This document shows positions 51,601 through 61,480 of a stretch of 64,000 nucleotides of DNA, one piece after another. How positions within the stretch are numbered: the stretch's first letter is position 1; each line of letters starts with the position of its first letter. The notes beneath the pieces are model-generated. The model had not been told where the DNA came from and did not search any database. It saw only the letters and a program-made list of their open reading frames with translations. Source of the DNA: Aphelocoma coerulescens (lineage: Eukaryota; Chordata; Aves; Passeriformes; Corvidae); contig NC_091014.1 of assembly GCF_041296385.1 (NCBI RefSeq), forward strand, positions 6,795,578 to 6,859,577, given 5' to 3'. The position numbers were made by a program, and so were the translations under genes.

Positions 51601-54600
51601 ATTATACAACCAAAATGAAAAGGTTTCTTTAGAACACCTAAACCATGACGAGAAATACATGTGGAATGTGTTATGTAAAGATTTGTGTACTATGGATTTG
51701 CTGAGCTAGGAAAATTCAAACACACACTGGAGAAAAGAGCCAAGACTAACATACAGCTTAGCTGCATGAGGCAAGGAGTTCGTTTGTTTTATCAACCTGA
51801 TTTCCACTTAAGTTCCTGCAAGAGATTCACTCAGTGCATTCTGGAATAGTCCCCTACAAGTGTCTTCAGAGATAATGACTTTTTTTCTTTTTTGCAAGTT
51901 GAATAAATTCAGCCAAGTGGCAGTTACTTAGGAAATGGAATTTAACAATGACCATATATCTTGATTTGAAGCTGAAAGTGTTTTCAGAAAAACATGTAGA
52001 TTCTTAAAGATTCTGGAATATTCCTTTTTCTTTCTACTCCTTTCAATGTGCAGTGGCAGTTCACCAACCACATCTCTTAATCTTCCACAACTATATCTAA
52101 AATACATGCAAGACATACCACTGTCCTACTGGTATAATCACCAAATGTAAATAGTAATGGTATGATCTGACCATAGAATTTTTCTACAAGAATTTTCTAC
52201 CAAGAATTCCAAGAAATTATATATGGTATTTTCTATTTGTCAAAATGGAGTTGTCTGTATCCAATTTTGAGAAACAAAAGAAGAAATAAAAATTTCTTTG
52301 TTACATTTTTGAAGTGAAAGGCCTTTATTCTTTTACACAGTATCTCTACCTTACATAAACTCTTACCTGCTGTTTGTTGCCTTTTCTTGTTAACATGACA
52401 AATGGCATTGTGTCCCCAGACTCTGACTCTCCTTCTCCACCTCCAATTGGGGGGCCCTTCTTCAGCTGACTTTTGAGGTGCAGAGGAATAGCAACATCCA
52501 ACTGATGCACTTTAACAGATTCACCACTCCGTTGCTATTAAAAAAAAGTGAATTCTATAAAAGATCAGATGCTGACACAGTCAATCAGGCTGGAAACAAT
52601 CTGATTTTCACAAGTGAGAAAAGGTTTAACCTTCCAGGAAAATGAAGCAATATATAAATACATTTATTAGGCTTTATTTTATTTTCCTTTGGTTTTCCTT
52701 GCTTGAGAAGAAGAAAGTTACAGGGCAATCTCTTAGGCAAAGAAATCTAGAGACCTGATGAGACACACTGTGGAATGTCCATTCTTAGTTCATGATTTTT
52801 TTGGTACACTTTATTAGTATTATACAGGGCTTGCTGTACTCAATACTTAAATATCTACCAGATGTGACTACAAAAAAGGGTACTAAAAGGTTGTGTAAAT
52901 TTAAATGTATCTGCATTTTAAGTCTATTACAGCCTAAGATAAAGGCAGAAGTGTTGCACAGTATCTGCTGCAGTTATTACTCATTCTGTAAAAGATATGT
53001 CAGTATGTCATATATTCACTGGACAAACAATACAATTAACAGCTATTTCACTAAAAGCCAAACATCAGCTGCAGAGAAGAGGTCAAAACAAAGAAAAAAA
53101 AAATCTTCATTCCTTTAGTATGGTAAGCTAAGCATTAATCACTTATTTCGTTTAAGAAAAAAATCAACTACAGTTAGCTGTACATTAAATTAAGAAAATA
53201 ACTATTTATACCTGAAGATTTTCCAGCATCATTTTATCCAAGGCCTGAATGAAGTCCTCATCCTCTGCACAAGGGACATGCTTCAGTCCTCCTCCTTTAA
53301 TCATTACTTCCTATTGCAATGGGGAAAAATTATCCATTGCATTAGTTTCAGAAATATGAATATTCAGTCTAGAAATAAGTGGCAAATATCCTTATTGCTT
53401 CTGTATCATACACAATCAAAAAGTTTATAAAACCAAATTGTTCAAGAAAGAAGTTTTCAGCCTTGATTATTTTCTTGAAAGGCAGATTTCCTGATTTATG
53501 GTCACTCATAATATGGTCGCACAGTTGTGTGTGTGTGTGTGCAGGTGCATGGACACATTCAAGATGTGGCAACAATACAAATAAAAGTCTCTATCCTTAA
53601 CACACCTATTTTAACTCAATTTTCCATAAAGTTAAACGGTATTTTCAAGACAAAGACTACCTTTCAATTATTTGGAAAGCACAACATAACAACAAAACTG
53701 TCTGAAGTCAGCACTCCACATATTGTTCTATTATGCTCATTATTTCCTTACTATGCAGTGCAATTCAGGGTAAACCAGATGAGTTCTTTAGTTGCAAATG
53801 TTGTAATTTGTCAATCCTAAATTCGTATTTTAGGACTTCTGCACTTTTTAGCTTGTATCTTTTTCTGTTTTGAGAGCCAGTGGAGGGTAATTAGTATTGC
53901 TGGCATTACAAAACCATCATTTACACAGTATTTTCCAGTCTAGCTACCTGTGAAAGCTCACAGTCTGGTGAAAACATCTTGTAGTAAAGTTGACAGCATA
54001 AATATTTTCAAAAGGTAATAACCAAAGTTTGCAAACATGAAAATAAGCCATAAAATGTATTTGAAAGAATAACAGGAAGTGTCCTTGCTGTATTTTCCCA
54101 GACATGTTATGAGCAGCACTGGCACAAAACATTCAGTAAAGAAAACCAAAGATGCAAATTCAATTCACTTATCTCCAGCTCAATACATACTGTATTCTCC
54201 TCATCGGTTTCATTTTCCTTATTGGAGTCTGTAAGATAATCTGTGTTTTCTTCCTCCTCTTCTTCACCCTCTTCTTCCTCATTGTCAGAGCCCTCCTGAA
54301 ATATTCAATTTATAACTGATGACTGTTTTAAAACAAGAAGGACAGCTGGTTTCTCAAGCATTTTCTGCACCTTTTCTAAACTCTTCCCATCCAAACTTGC
54401 TCAGTTCAGTCTTGGTAAATTTGTTTGTTATGGTTTTTATTTAATGTTTCAGTCTGAACTCACTCAGCTTTACCTGCTAATTTCAGAAATGTACAGCAGA
54501 AAATGGAATAGTGGCCGTACACCAGATGGTTGTGCTGCCACTCAGAGGGAACTCCACAAGCTGGTAAGAACTCATGAAGTTCAAAGAAGGGAAATACAAA

Positions 54601-57600
54601 GATCTCCAGAAGTACCCTCTCCACCCCCCAACTGTTTATGATCCTATTGGTACTAATTTATGGGTGAAGGCACAGCCAAACCTTTAATGCTAAGAGACAT
54701 ATATTGAAACAAAGTTTATTAGTAAATCAACCAGCCTAAGCATATGGAGAAAAACTGTTCTCTATTTCCTTGATGAACTCATTTTCTTGTAACAATACCA
54801 TTATCATGCCAACTTTGCTGTGTCACAGTGACAAGTCAGAATTTCTACGTACTTGTGGTTTTTTTTATTGGCTCCACCATTTTTGATTCAAAATATTATT
54901 AGTACAGTAAATAAGGAAGGTTTTTATGCTCCATAAATCTTTTATTTATTCATATTGCATAGGCATACCCTGAACACCTGTTATCTTTCCTAATGACTGC
55001 TTTGACATTTAGTCAATACATTTGCTTCTACAACAGAAAAAGAAAGTCATCTGAAAGTGGTTTTTTTCCGTGCCAAAAGCTCAAGGTATCCTTTTGTTGA
55101 GAAGTAGCACATACCCTGAGCAAAGTTGTCAGGTTCAAGTTTCTGCCAAAATAAGGAAAAGCCTCGGACACTCAGTTTTCCACACACACAGAACTGGGAT
55201 GGGAATATCCTCACAGTGCTGACTGGGTTGTGCACACCCACATTTCACCCACTAACTCTGTGACTCAGAAGGGCTTCAGAAACTAACAAGCAATCAAAAT
55301 CACTTCTTTTACATGAGGCAAGGTAAATGATTAAGTTCACCTCTTCTTCTGGGTCATTTACTTCACTTTCATTTCCAGATTGTTCCTCTGTCTCTGCTCC
55401 ACCTTCCTCCTCTTCTTCATCCTCTTCTAGATTCTCCCCTTCTGTAATGGAATCTTTGGAATCTTTGTCATTCACAATTCCTAAAATTTGGAAAAAGAGA
55501 ACGATTTAGAACATCAGAAAACATATAACCACTCAAGTTGTATGTGGAAGATCACTTAAAAAGTCCATTGTTACTGAGCACTGAAGCTTCCCATTGGTCA
55601 TAATATTTGACTTCCGAATGAAACATTTCCCATATAGTTAACTGAGTCATAAAGGGTAATAATGTCCTGTCAGAAAAGGAGGAAAACATTAGAGAGAATG
55701 CTTAAAATCTCCCAGACAACAGAAGAAGCTGTGCAAACTGCCTCAGAGCATCCTCAAACTGAATGTGGACCCTACTGAAACACATACCAAAATCTGAGTC
55801 CAAACTACAGAGACTACAAAACCAGCAGAACCCAGAGATGTGAAGCCCCTGCAGTCTTCTCTGCAGTACTTCCCACTACTGTCAACTAACAGTTTTGAGA
55901 CAACAATTATCTCAGCCTGTAATAAACCTTTATGATTCTCTGCTAATGCTCTGAAGCTGCACTTGAACCTGTGAGGATGTAGGTGCCTTTATGAAGTCTC
56001 TGGGAAAGCAAAGTCTCTTCTAAAAGCATTACACAGTGTGCTCATCCTCCTTGCTGACATGATTGACAATTCTTACACTTGTGTTTTTAGCAGTTTCTCT
56101 TCCTGACCTGCTTTGTCTTCTGCCCCTCAAGATATTTTAGTTTACTCTGTCTGTAAAATATCAAACATAAGTATCTCCTTTCTTTCAGTAAGGCATCCTT
56201 CAATGTAATACCATTATTTGTACCATTTCCACAGAAGTGAAAAATAAGTTTTAGCTGTTTTTCAGTGTTTCAGTGTCCAGTCTTAGATATAGATTTCAAT
56301 CAGAATGTTTTTAAGAACTGAGCATGGTTCTGATTCAGGAAAAAAATTAAGATCTGTTTTTAGAGAAGGACTATTGCAATATTTAAGTCATCCAATGCAA
56401 AAACCCCAAACTGCCAGCATATGCTATTGTTCTCATACATTCTTTTTTTCCTTTCATTAATTTACAAAGCCACTTAATCCTCCAGAGGGATTGCTGATGT
56501 CAGCCTTCTAAGCCACTAATTTTTCTAGGACTTTACTGAGGAGTCAACACAGTTACTATGCAGGTTGTCATTCCTTTTTTGACATTACAGCAACTGCACT
56601 TAAGGTCAGTCATTAGCGTAAAGTTTTGTGAAGCTCCTATTATTTGTAGGAAGTGCTGAGTACCTTTTAAAAGAATATTACAGCTTATATAACTACTTGT
56701 CTGTTTCTTCCTCGTTATCATTTTGAGAGCATGAAAGCCAGGAATTTAGATCATACCACAGGGGAATTCTAATCTGCTTTTCAGTTACTACATGGGGAAT
56801 TTCAAGGCATGTCAATTAAATAAACAGCATATTAAGAAAAGTTCCTCCTAAAGCAGAAGTTGCAACATTTTATGTGGCTATGAGACACATTCATCCCACT
56901 GAATTAAAGGATTATTCTTAAAAATTGAGTTTTTCCAAGTAGATGAAGCGCTATTAAGGCTCCAACTAACACTTAATAAGTCTAAAATTTACATATAAAA
57001 TCTTTTAATGAACAAGCTTGTTTTCAAATAAAAATGGAAGATTAAAAAACAATTCCATTTAACAAGTAATGAGCACAGTAGCATCCAATATTTTCTAAGA
57101 ACTGATATGTACAAGAGGTTTAAAGGTTACTATGATGGTTACAATTTTAGATACTCACTAATCAGTATATTTTCAACAGAGCTGTGCTGCCAGCCCAACT
57201 GTTTTCTCCTGAAATTAGTGTGCTTCCTATATTTTTCTGATTAAATTAATAGTTTTCTTCCTCATCATTTGCACCATGTGACTGCATAAATTAATACACA
57301 CACATACACGCTTCTGCTCTCCAGATACTACTATATTAAGAGTATTCATATTCACTATTTTTTATAGCATCCAGTACTTCAGAGTTATGGAGATTCTGTG
57401 TGATATCCATGGTGATTAGAAACATGCAAAGAAGTTACAAAGATATTTCTATCATGAGAATAAAATACTCATAACAATAACAATACTTACACCTGCTACC
57501 ATCATAAAGAGAAAATTTTAGGAACTACAAGAATTGTAAAAAGCACCTAACTTCCCTTGCACATTTTCTTACCCAATTTTATTAAGAATTCTCGTTCCAA

Positions 57601-60600
57601 GTCTTGCACCTGTCTGACAGCTTCCTCCAGAGAATTGCAGAGTTTTATCTTTGGTCTCAGCAGTTCCAGTGTATCACTGATCATATAGTCAATGTCTATA
57701 GGAAAAGGGTGGTCTTTTGTCCAAACATCCAGACTTTTTTTCCACCACACATACCGCTAGAATACAAAATATTCAAGTCAATTATATGCACAGATGTTTA
57801 TACACCATTTAAACCATGAAGTTTTGTCATGTTTGTACAGTAGAAAATGCAAAAGATTTCACACCACTCGTCCCCTATTTCGTGCAACTAATTAGATGTT
57901 CTTGTATCACTAAAAACTGTTTGATAACACTGGATATCACAAACATTAAGATTGTGCTCCTTCTATCCTGACTACTGTTACAAGTATGAAGACTGAACAA
58001 AAAAGCCCTGACAAGAAAGTGCCTTCTCAGGGTAAACTTTCTACAGGAGATGAGCACTTAACAACCAGCCAGCTTCCAATTCTCTCCCCCATATATTTTC
58101 AAGAAAATTAATTCCCCTGAAGGCATATGATGGGGAAAAGGGGGGGGAAACACCACAAAAAAAAAAAAAAATCTTTAGACTGCAGCTGGCTTCAAGTGAC
58201 TTACCCAGTTTGCTTTATAACAAATTCACACATACCTCTTACATTAATATTGTAAAAAATAAATGCTGATTTTAAGTGAACCTAACAGTAGAACTTGAGA
58301 ACTAAGGTGCTGCAAAAAACTGCATCTGAAAATGAAGTATGAGGACAGAATCTTACTTAAAAGGTGACATGCTCAAGAAGAAGGCCTGCTGAAATTACTA
58401 GGTGTAACAGAAATATAATGATGTCTTCCCCAAAACATTTATTTTTGCATTTACAGTGAGCAACATGGTCAAGTGGGAGGTGTCCCTGCCCATGGCAGGG
58501 GGTTTGAACAAGGTGATTCTTGAGGTCCCTTCCAACCCAAACCATTCTGAGATACTATACTTCGAAACATCATTTTCCACCTTGCATACAGATGAGGGAT
58601 TTGATTCCTTAAATTTTGAAATAAGTTATCACCTTAATATTTATTTTTTAATCCCCTTGTTTTAATATAAATTATAGAGAAAAGCAGAAAGAGAAAGAAA
58701 TTAAATCAGCAAGTTTTAGTATGAATTCCATGGTCTGGAATTCCTCATTTCAGTGTTTAAACACTCATTATGAAATCTTTTCCCCACTTCATTACATCTA
58801 TTGAGTCAGAACTTTCTTTGCTTCAACTTGTGCCCATTACCTCTCATCCTTTCACTGTGCATGCCTGAGATGTATCTGACTCCTCTTTCTCTACAAAAAC
58901 CGTTAGCTGAGGAGAGCAGCCTAAAAAATCTTCTCCAGCTGAGCAAACCAGCAGTGTGAGCACTGAGAGCCTCCTGATCATTTTGGTATAACTCCACATA
59001 CACATCACTTGAAAATAAAACTGCTACCAGACAGACAAGATTCTTAAAATTATAGTGCTAGAGAACAATGAGAGAAATATGTACCAGACTGACTTACATT
59101 AGCTTGCTAAAGAATTCTACAGAACTGTATAAGACTTAGAATACCTGAAAATATACAAGGAAGCAATCAAGTTTTCGTTTGCTGGATCCTCTGTCAAAAT
59201 ACTGCCCACAGGTATCGAGGATAGTACAGACGAGTCTGATTCTGAAAAGATGTTCTGGAGGGTCCAGTGGACTAGGACTGCCATCAGGGTTCACACCAAA
59301 CGAGGTGAAGGAATACAGAGTTCTAAATATTACAGCCGACTCCACCATTCGATAATTGTAAAGCTCCCCCAAAAACTTAGCACTGCTGATCCGCCGTTGG
59401 TTAAACTTTGGTTGATTGACCTTTATCAAAAAAGAACAAGAAAATTCACTCTATCATGCAGACACAATAGAACATTAAAAGACCCAAACCAACAAACCTT
59501 TTACAAAGAAGAAAGGTGCACTAAAAAATTGATAGAACTGCTTATAATAAAAGATGGTTATTTATGGCTACATACATTATACAAAAGTAAACATTAAAAA
59601 TTAGTTATGAAAGCCGGTTAACTAGTATTTAAGTTCCAATACATTTAGCATACACTCCACCTTAAATCTATGATGACTTTTCATCACTCAGAGAATTAAT
59701 GTAATTATAGTATCTATTAAAATATGGACTGGTCTCCAAAGTTACTTGAAGTTGTGTGGATCTATCTAGACGATGAAAAAATAAACTCTATGCCCTTACT
59801 ATGATAACGGAGGCAAAACAATTGTCTTAAGTAATGTTGTTAGTTTGGTTTTGTTGGGGTTTTTTTGGGTGGGCTTATTCTATGAATTGAAATAAAACTA
59901 TACAAAGCAAATAACTGAGGCAGAAGGTCATCATAAAAAAAAGAGAATCCAAGGATTCCTTTCTTTAAGCAAGATTATTTTAGTTTTCCTTTTGACATAA
60001 ATAGATTAATATAGCTAAGCAAGAATACAGGTTGTTTACCTCCATTCCTAGTCGAATATCCTCTAGCACTCCATCCACAACATGAATTCCAACATCTTCC
60101 TGGTAAAGGACCAACCCTGCTAAGAGGTTGGCTACACAGTGAATACTATTATATTTCACATTCCAGATGTTGATCATACAGCATATAACATAGTCCTTAA
60201 CTTCTGCATCCTGCCAAGGCAGCTTGCGCATCTGTCTCAGGACCTAAATCAAATTTTAAGACAAGCTTCACATTTTAGCAGGTAAAATATCATATATGTT
60301 TCCCTGTCATCCCCCATCTCTCCTGGTTGGGATGAAATCCCTGTCTGCAAACAACCTCATTCTCCCTTCCAGGCATCCTCCAGACCTGCAGTGACTATGG
60401 AAGACTTTATGTACATAACCCAACTGCTGTCCTCAAGCTACTATCAAGGTGTCCAAGGCTGTTCCATAATTTCCTTGCTCTTACTGTCAGTATTTAACTG
60501 AAGCCTTTTTTCTCTTGCTCTCCCATCACAATGTACAAAACACAATGATTTTCATCTCATTTTCCCTTTGTTCGGCACTTGATGCTGTTGAGAACACAGG

Positions 60601-61480
60601 TCCACAACTGGAGCTTCTACGTGTTCCAATAAAAGAAATGAAACCATCTTAATCATTGATACAAAAATGATCCCTCTTCCTTGCAACTGAAAAAACCATA
60701 ACCCTCCCCAAACCTTTTCCAAAGTTACTGTGGGATATGCCCAGCCCTTGCCCTGGAGGGATCTCTGCTGCGACAAGAGATTTTGCAATTGCCCAGCAGG
60801 ACTCCCTGAAAAGGCAACCACTTCTTGGATCATGGCGAGGAAAGGTGGACCCTCTGTAACCCATTGGTCACCCACTGATCCCCTGTATCCCTATAAAAGG
60901 GAGCCCCCTGGCTCTGTGGGGAAGGGAGAGCTCGTCCCTGGCTTTCCCCTTCGCCGGAGGGGACCAACAATAAAGCTACCTCTGTGCGGAACCAGCCACA
61001 CGGGCCTTCTCGTCTCTCTCTCTGGTCTGGTTTGGTCTGGAGGTGCCCTGCAGAGCTGAGCTGGAATCACGAGCTGACAATCACTAAAGAGCTGACAGCC
61101 TCTGCAAGGGCCCCTCTGCCAGCAGCTGAGAGGAAGACACTGGGCCTCGGGAAGGTGATCCCTTTCGGGGGACCATCTCTCCGGACCGGTCACCTCTCCC
61201 TGGGTCAGAGCTACTGACCCCACCACCATCTGTAATAAGTTACTACTACACCACTTTCAGTAAAAACTGTATTCAAGATTTTGAAAGGATTTACCTTCTC
61301 TGTGGTGACCTTGGAGAGATCCTTGTAAAGAAGCTTACGGATATATTCCTGTAAGGGAGGACGTTTTTTCTTCACAGTTTTTTCAGCTGGAGGGGGATTA
61401 CAGTAGTAATAGGCATTTTCTACCATTGTAACATAGCGTGCATCAAGATGCATTGCTTGTTTTTTCCTCATCATTTGTTC
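36605..61480 (-). CDS. UPF2: UPF2, regulator of nonsense transcripts 2 (3' part of the gene)
   Basis: UPF2 is the cytoplasmic/perinuclear scaffold of nonsense-mediated decay. It links UPF3 at exon-junction complexes to the helicase UPF1 and stimulates UPF1. Eleven - strand exons join without a phase error: 61295-61480, 60040-60243, 59145-59420, 57573-57756, 55341-55480, 54191-54295, 53212-53310, 52367-52534, 47772-47913, 43994-44114 and 37816-37825. They total 1635 coding bases, giving 544 residues plus stop. This equals human residues 729-1272 if the lengths agree. All donors are GT and all acceptors AG. The segment covers the third MIF4G domain, a Glu/Asp-rich linker and the UPF1-binding tail. 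The first roughly 728 residues (MIF4G-1 and -2) and the promoter lie beyond 64000. No break or frameshift is seen, so the gene looks intact. Confidence 0.97.
36625..36630 (-). terminator. UPF2: UPF2 polyadenylation signal AATAAA
   Basis: Reverse complement of TTTATT. It is followed on the - strand by a G/T-rich block starting about 50 bases on. It is the first AATAAA with a good downstream element after the stop codon that I noticed. Confidence 0.65.
37632..37657. repeat. G-rich tract in UPF2 3' UTR (C-rich in the transcript)
   Basis: Runs of 8, 4, 3 and 4 G with short spacers on the + strand form a possible G-quadruplex on the non-transcript strand. The mRNA sense carries the C-rich complement. 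Confidence 0.7.
37816..37825 (-). CDS. UPF2: UPF2 last coding exon part (final Arg codons and stop)
   Basis: The acceptor on the - strand is a fine pyrimidine tract ending CCGCAG, with the exon starting at 37825. The first base completes AGG begun by the previous exon, followed by AGA CGT TGA, so the protein ends G-G-R-R-R as in other vertebrates. Only ten coding bases are in this exon; the rest is 3' UTR. The fit of acceptor, phase and expected C terminus makes this call firm. Confidence 0.93.
37826..43993 (-). other. UPF2: UPF2 last intron (6.2 kb)
   Basis: Donor GTAGGA after 43994, acceptor at 37826. I see no exon, RNA gene or named repeat inside. On the - strand AATAAA occurs near 43436 and 43066, which matters because the donor itself contains an in-frame TAG (see findings). 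Confidence 0.8.
43994..44114 (-). CDS. UPF2: UPF2 penultimate coding exon (about residues 1230-1270)
   Basis: Acceptor AAATCCAG, then AA ATG TTG, completing Glu1230; donor GGGAG|GTAGGA. The 121 bases encode the basic, likely disordered tail with EMLQSLAQRPAPANTNRERR, and later FKTGG. It starts after one carried base and ends with two bases of an Arg codon. Confidence 0.96.
44115..47771 (-). other. UPF2: UPF2 intron (3.7 kb)
   Basis: Donor GTAAGA follows the exon ending at 47772. AT-rich; nothing further recognised. Confidence 0.8.
47772..47913 (-). CDS. UPF2: UPF2 exon, second half of UPF1-binding segment (about 1183-1230)
   Basis: Acceptor TTTGCAG|TTTAAG; donor CAGG|GTAAGA. It begins FKILNVPMSSQLAANHWNQQ and continues with a Gln/Glu/Arg-rich likely helix (QAEQEERMRMKKLTLDINER). 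The first residues complete the beta-hairpin reported to contact the UPF1 CH domain in the human complex; the following helix is highly charged. 142 bases, 47 codons plus one base. Confidence 0.97.
47914..52366 (-). other. UPF2: UPF2 intron (4.5 kb)
   Basis: Donor GTAAGA at 52366. Contains A/T runs (48667-48720) but no nameable repeat or extra exon. Confidence 0.8.
52367..52534 (-). CDS. UPF2: UPF2 exon, first half of UPF1-binding segment (about 1127-1182)
   Basis: The acceptor is TTTTTTTAATAG|CAACGG; the donor is CAACAAACAGCAG|GTAAGA. 56 codons in phase 0 beginning QRSGESVKVHQLDVAIPLHL, then a Gly/Pro linker and TMPFVMLTRKGNKQQ, the first strand of the UPF1-contacting hairpin. The acceptor has an A-containing, weaker tract than its neighbours. 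Confidence 0.96.
52535..53211 (-). other. UPF2: UPF2 intron (0.7 kb)
   Basis: Donor GTATAA at 53211. No further feature recognised. Confidence 0.85.
53212..53310 (-). CDS. UPF2: UPF2 exon, UPF1-contacting helix (about 1094-1126)
   Basis: Acceptor ATTGCAATAG|GAAGTAATG; donor CTTCAG|GTATAA. 33 codons reading EVMIKGGGLKHVPCAEDEDF and then IQALDKMMLENLQ. The second half is the amphipathic helix described for the human UPF1-UPF2 complex. Confidence 0.96.
53311..54190 (-). other. UPF2: UPF2 intron (0.9 kb)
   Basis: Donor GTATGT at 54190. Apart from the TG run, nothing recognised. Confidence 0.85.
53526..53541. repeat. (TG)n microsatellite
   Basis: Eight TG units in the UPF2 intron between 53311 and 54190. 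Confidence 0.9.
54191..54295 (-). CDS. UPF2: UPF2 exon, acidic linker second half (about 1059-1093)
   Basis: Acceptor AATATTTCAG|GAGGGC; donor ACA|GTATGT. 35 codons in phase 0: EGSDNEEEEGEEEEEENTDY, then LTDSNKENETDEENT. Almost half of the residues are Glu. This is the flexible acidic stretch between the third MIF4G domain and the UPF1-binding tail. Confidence 0.95.
54296..55340 (-). other. UPF2: UPF2 intron (1.0 kb)
   Basis: Donor GTGAAC at 55340. No feature recognised inside. Confidence 0.85.
55341..55480 (-). CDS. UPF2: UPF2 exon, acidic linker first half (about 1012-1058)
   Basis: Acceptor CAAATTTTAG|GAATTG; donor GAAGAAGAG|GTGAAC. Two bases complete Gly1012, then 46 codons: IVNDKDSKDSITEGENLEED, followed by a Glu run and SGNESEVNDPEEE. 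It leaves the folded MIF4G-3 domain and enters the acidic linker. Confidence 0.96.
55481..57572 (-). other. UPF2: UPF2 intron (2.1 kb)
   Basis: Donor GTAAGA at 57572. AT-rich, no nameable element seen. Confidence 0.8.
57573..57756 (-). CDS. UPF2: UPF2 exon, end of third MIF4G domain (about 951-1011)
   Basis: Acceptor TATTCTAG|CGGTATGTG; donor AAATTGG|GTAAGA. 61 codons plus one base, reading RYVWWKKSLDVWTKDHPFPI and later SDTLELLRPKIKLCNSLEEA. These are the last helices of the HEAT-like MIF4G-3 fold. No in-frame ATG precedes the exon; coding enters from upstream by splicing. Confidence 0.97.
58157..58171. repeat. Poly-A run (15 A)
   Basis: Fifteen A shortly after a 9-G run at about 58140-58147, in a UPF2 intron. 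Confidence 0.85.
58455..58560 (+). repeat. CR1 LINE 3' fragment, + orientation
   Basis: 'catggcagggggtttgaaca' followed by 'cttgaggtcccttccaaccc' and 'aaaccattctgagatactat' is the forward CR1 3' end, 5'-truncated to about 100 bases. Confidence 0.88.
58735..59000 (-). repeat. CR1 LINE fragment, diverged
   Basis: 'cttcaacttgtgcccattac' and 'ctctcatcctttcactgtgc', followed by 'ttctccagctgagcaaacca' and 'gagcctcctgatcattttgg', align in order with - strand CR1 sequence. Older than the copy at 58455. Confidence 0.7.
59145..59420 (-). CDS. UPF2: UPF2 exon, middle of third MIF4G domain (about 859-950)
   Basis: Acceptor TTGATAAAG|GTCAATCAA (a purine-interrupted tract); donor TATTTTCAG|GTATTC. 92 codons in phase 0, reading VNQPKFNQRRISSAKFLGEL, then the helices around RMVESAVIFRTLYSFTSFG and LVCTILDTCGQYFDRGSSKR. 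This is the largest coding exon of the set and the core of the UPF3-binding domain. Confidence 0.98.
59421..60039 (-). other. UPF2: UPF2 intron (0.6 kb)
   Basis: Donor GTAAAC at 60039. No feature recognised. Confidence 0.85.
60040..60243 (-). CDS. UPF2: UPF2 exon, start of third MIF4G domain (about 791-858)
   Basis: Acceptor TTGATTTAG|GTCCTGAGA; donor ATGGAG|GTAAAC. 68 codons: VLRQMRKLPWQDAEVKDYVI, CCMINIWNVKYNSIHCVANL and so on to DIRLGME. By C-terminal counting the last Glu falls at human position 858, a residue I recall as part of the UPF3B interface. Confidence 0.97.
60330..60600 (-). repeat. Probable old CR1-like LINE fragment
   Basis: 'ccagacctgcagtgactatg' and 'gtccaaggctgttccataat', then 'cttactgtcagtatttaact', resemble a degraded - strand CR1 segment in order but with low identity. 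Recognised by eye only. Confidence 0.4.
60729..61237 (+). mobile_element. Solo LTR of an endogenous retrovirus in a UPF2 intron
   Basis: It starts TGTGGGATATGCCC. CCCTATAAAAGGG has its TATA box at about 60892, and AATAAA lies at 60969-60974, followed by a GC-rich R/U5. The directions of TATA and polyA signal put it on the + strand, antisense to UPF2. The 7-base direct repeat AAGTTAC lies at 60722-60728 and 61237-61243 and is a candidate target duplication, although the inner end is not the usual CA. No retroviral coding sequence is present. High GC and a clean structure suggest a fairly young insertion. Confidence 0.75.
61295..61480 (-). CDS. UPF2: UPF2 exon, linker into third MIF4G domain (about 729-790)
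   Basis: Acceptor ATTTGTTTCCAG|GAACAA; donor GAGAAG|GTAAAT. 62 codons in phase 0: EQMMRKKQAMHLDARYVTMV, then ENAYYYCNPPPAEKTVKKKR and the start of the next helix. The Lys-rich loop separates the second and third MIF4G domains. It is the most 5' UPF2 exon inside the window. Confidence 0.97.

Larger units (their letters stand above)
57757..59144 (-). other. UPF2: UPF2 intron (1.4 kb) with CR1 pieces
   Basis: Donor GTATTC at 59144. It contains two CR1 fragments in opposite orientation (58455-58560 and 58735-59000) and a 15-A run at 58157-58171. Confidence 0.8.
60244..61294 (-). other. UPF2: UPF2 intron (1.05 kb), mostly retroelement sequence
   Basis: Donor GTAAAT at 61294. About half is a solo LTR (60729-61237) and much of the rest looks like an old CR1 fragment. 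Confidence 0.8.

Noticed and set aside
60552..61229. Open frames of 71-112 codons around 60.5-61.2 kb
   Set aside because: They lie in the LTR and its flank. They are GC-rich, do not match retroviral proteins and do not continue the UPF2 frame.
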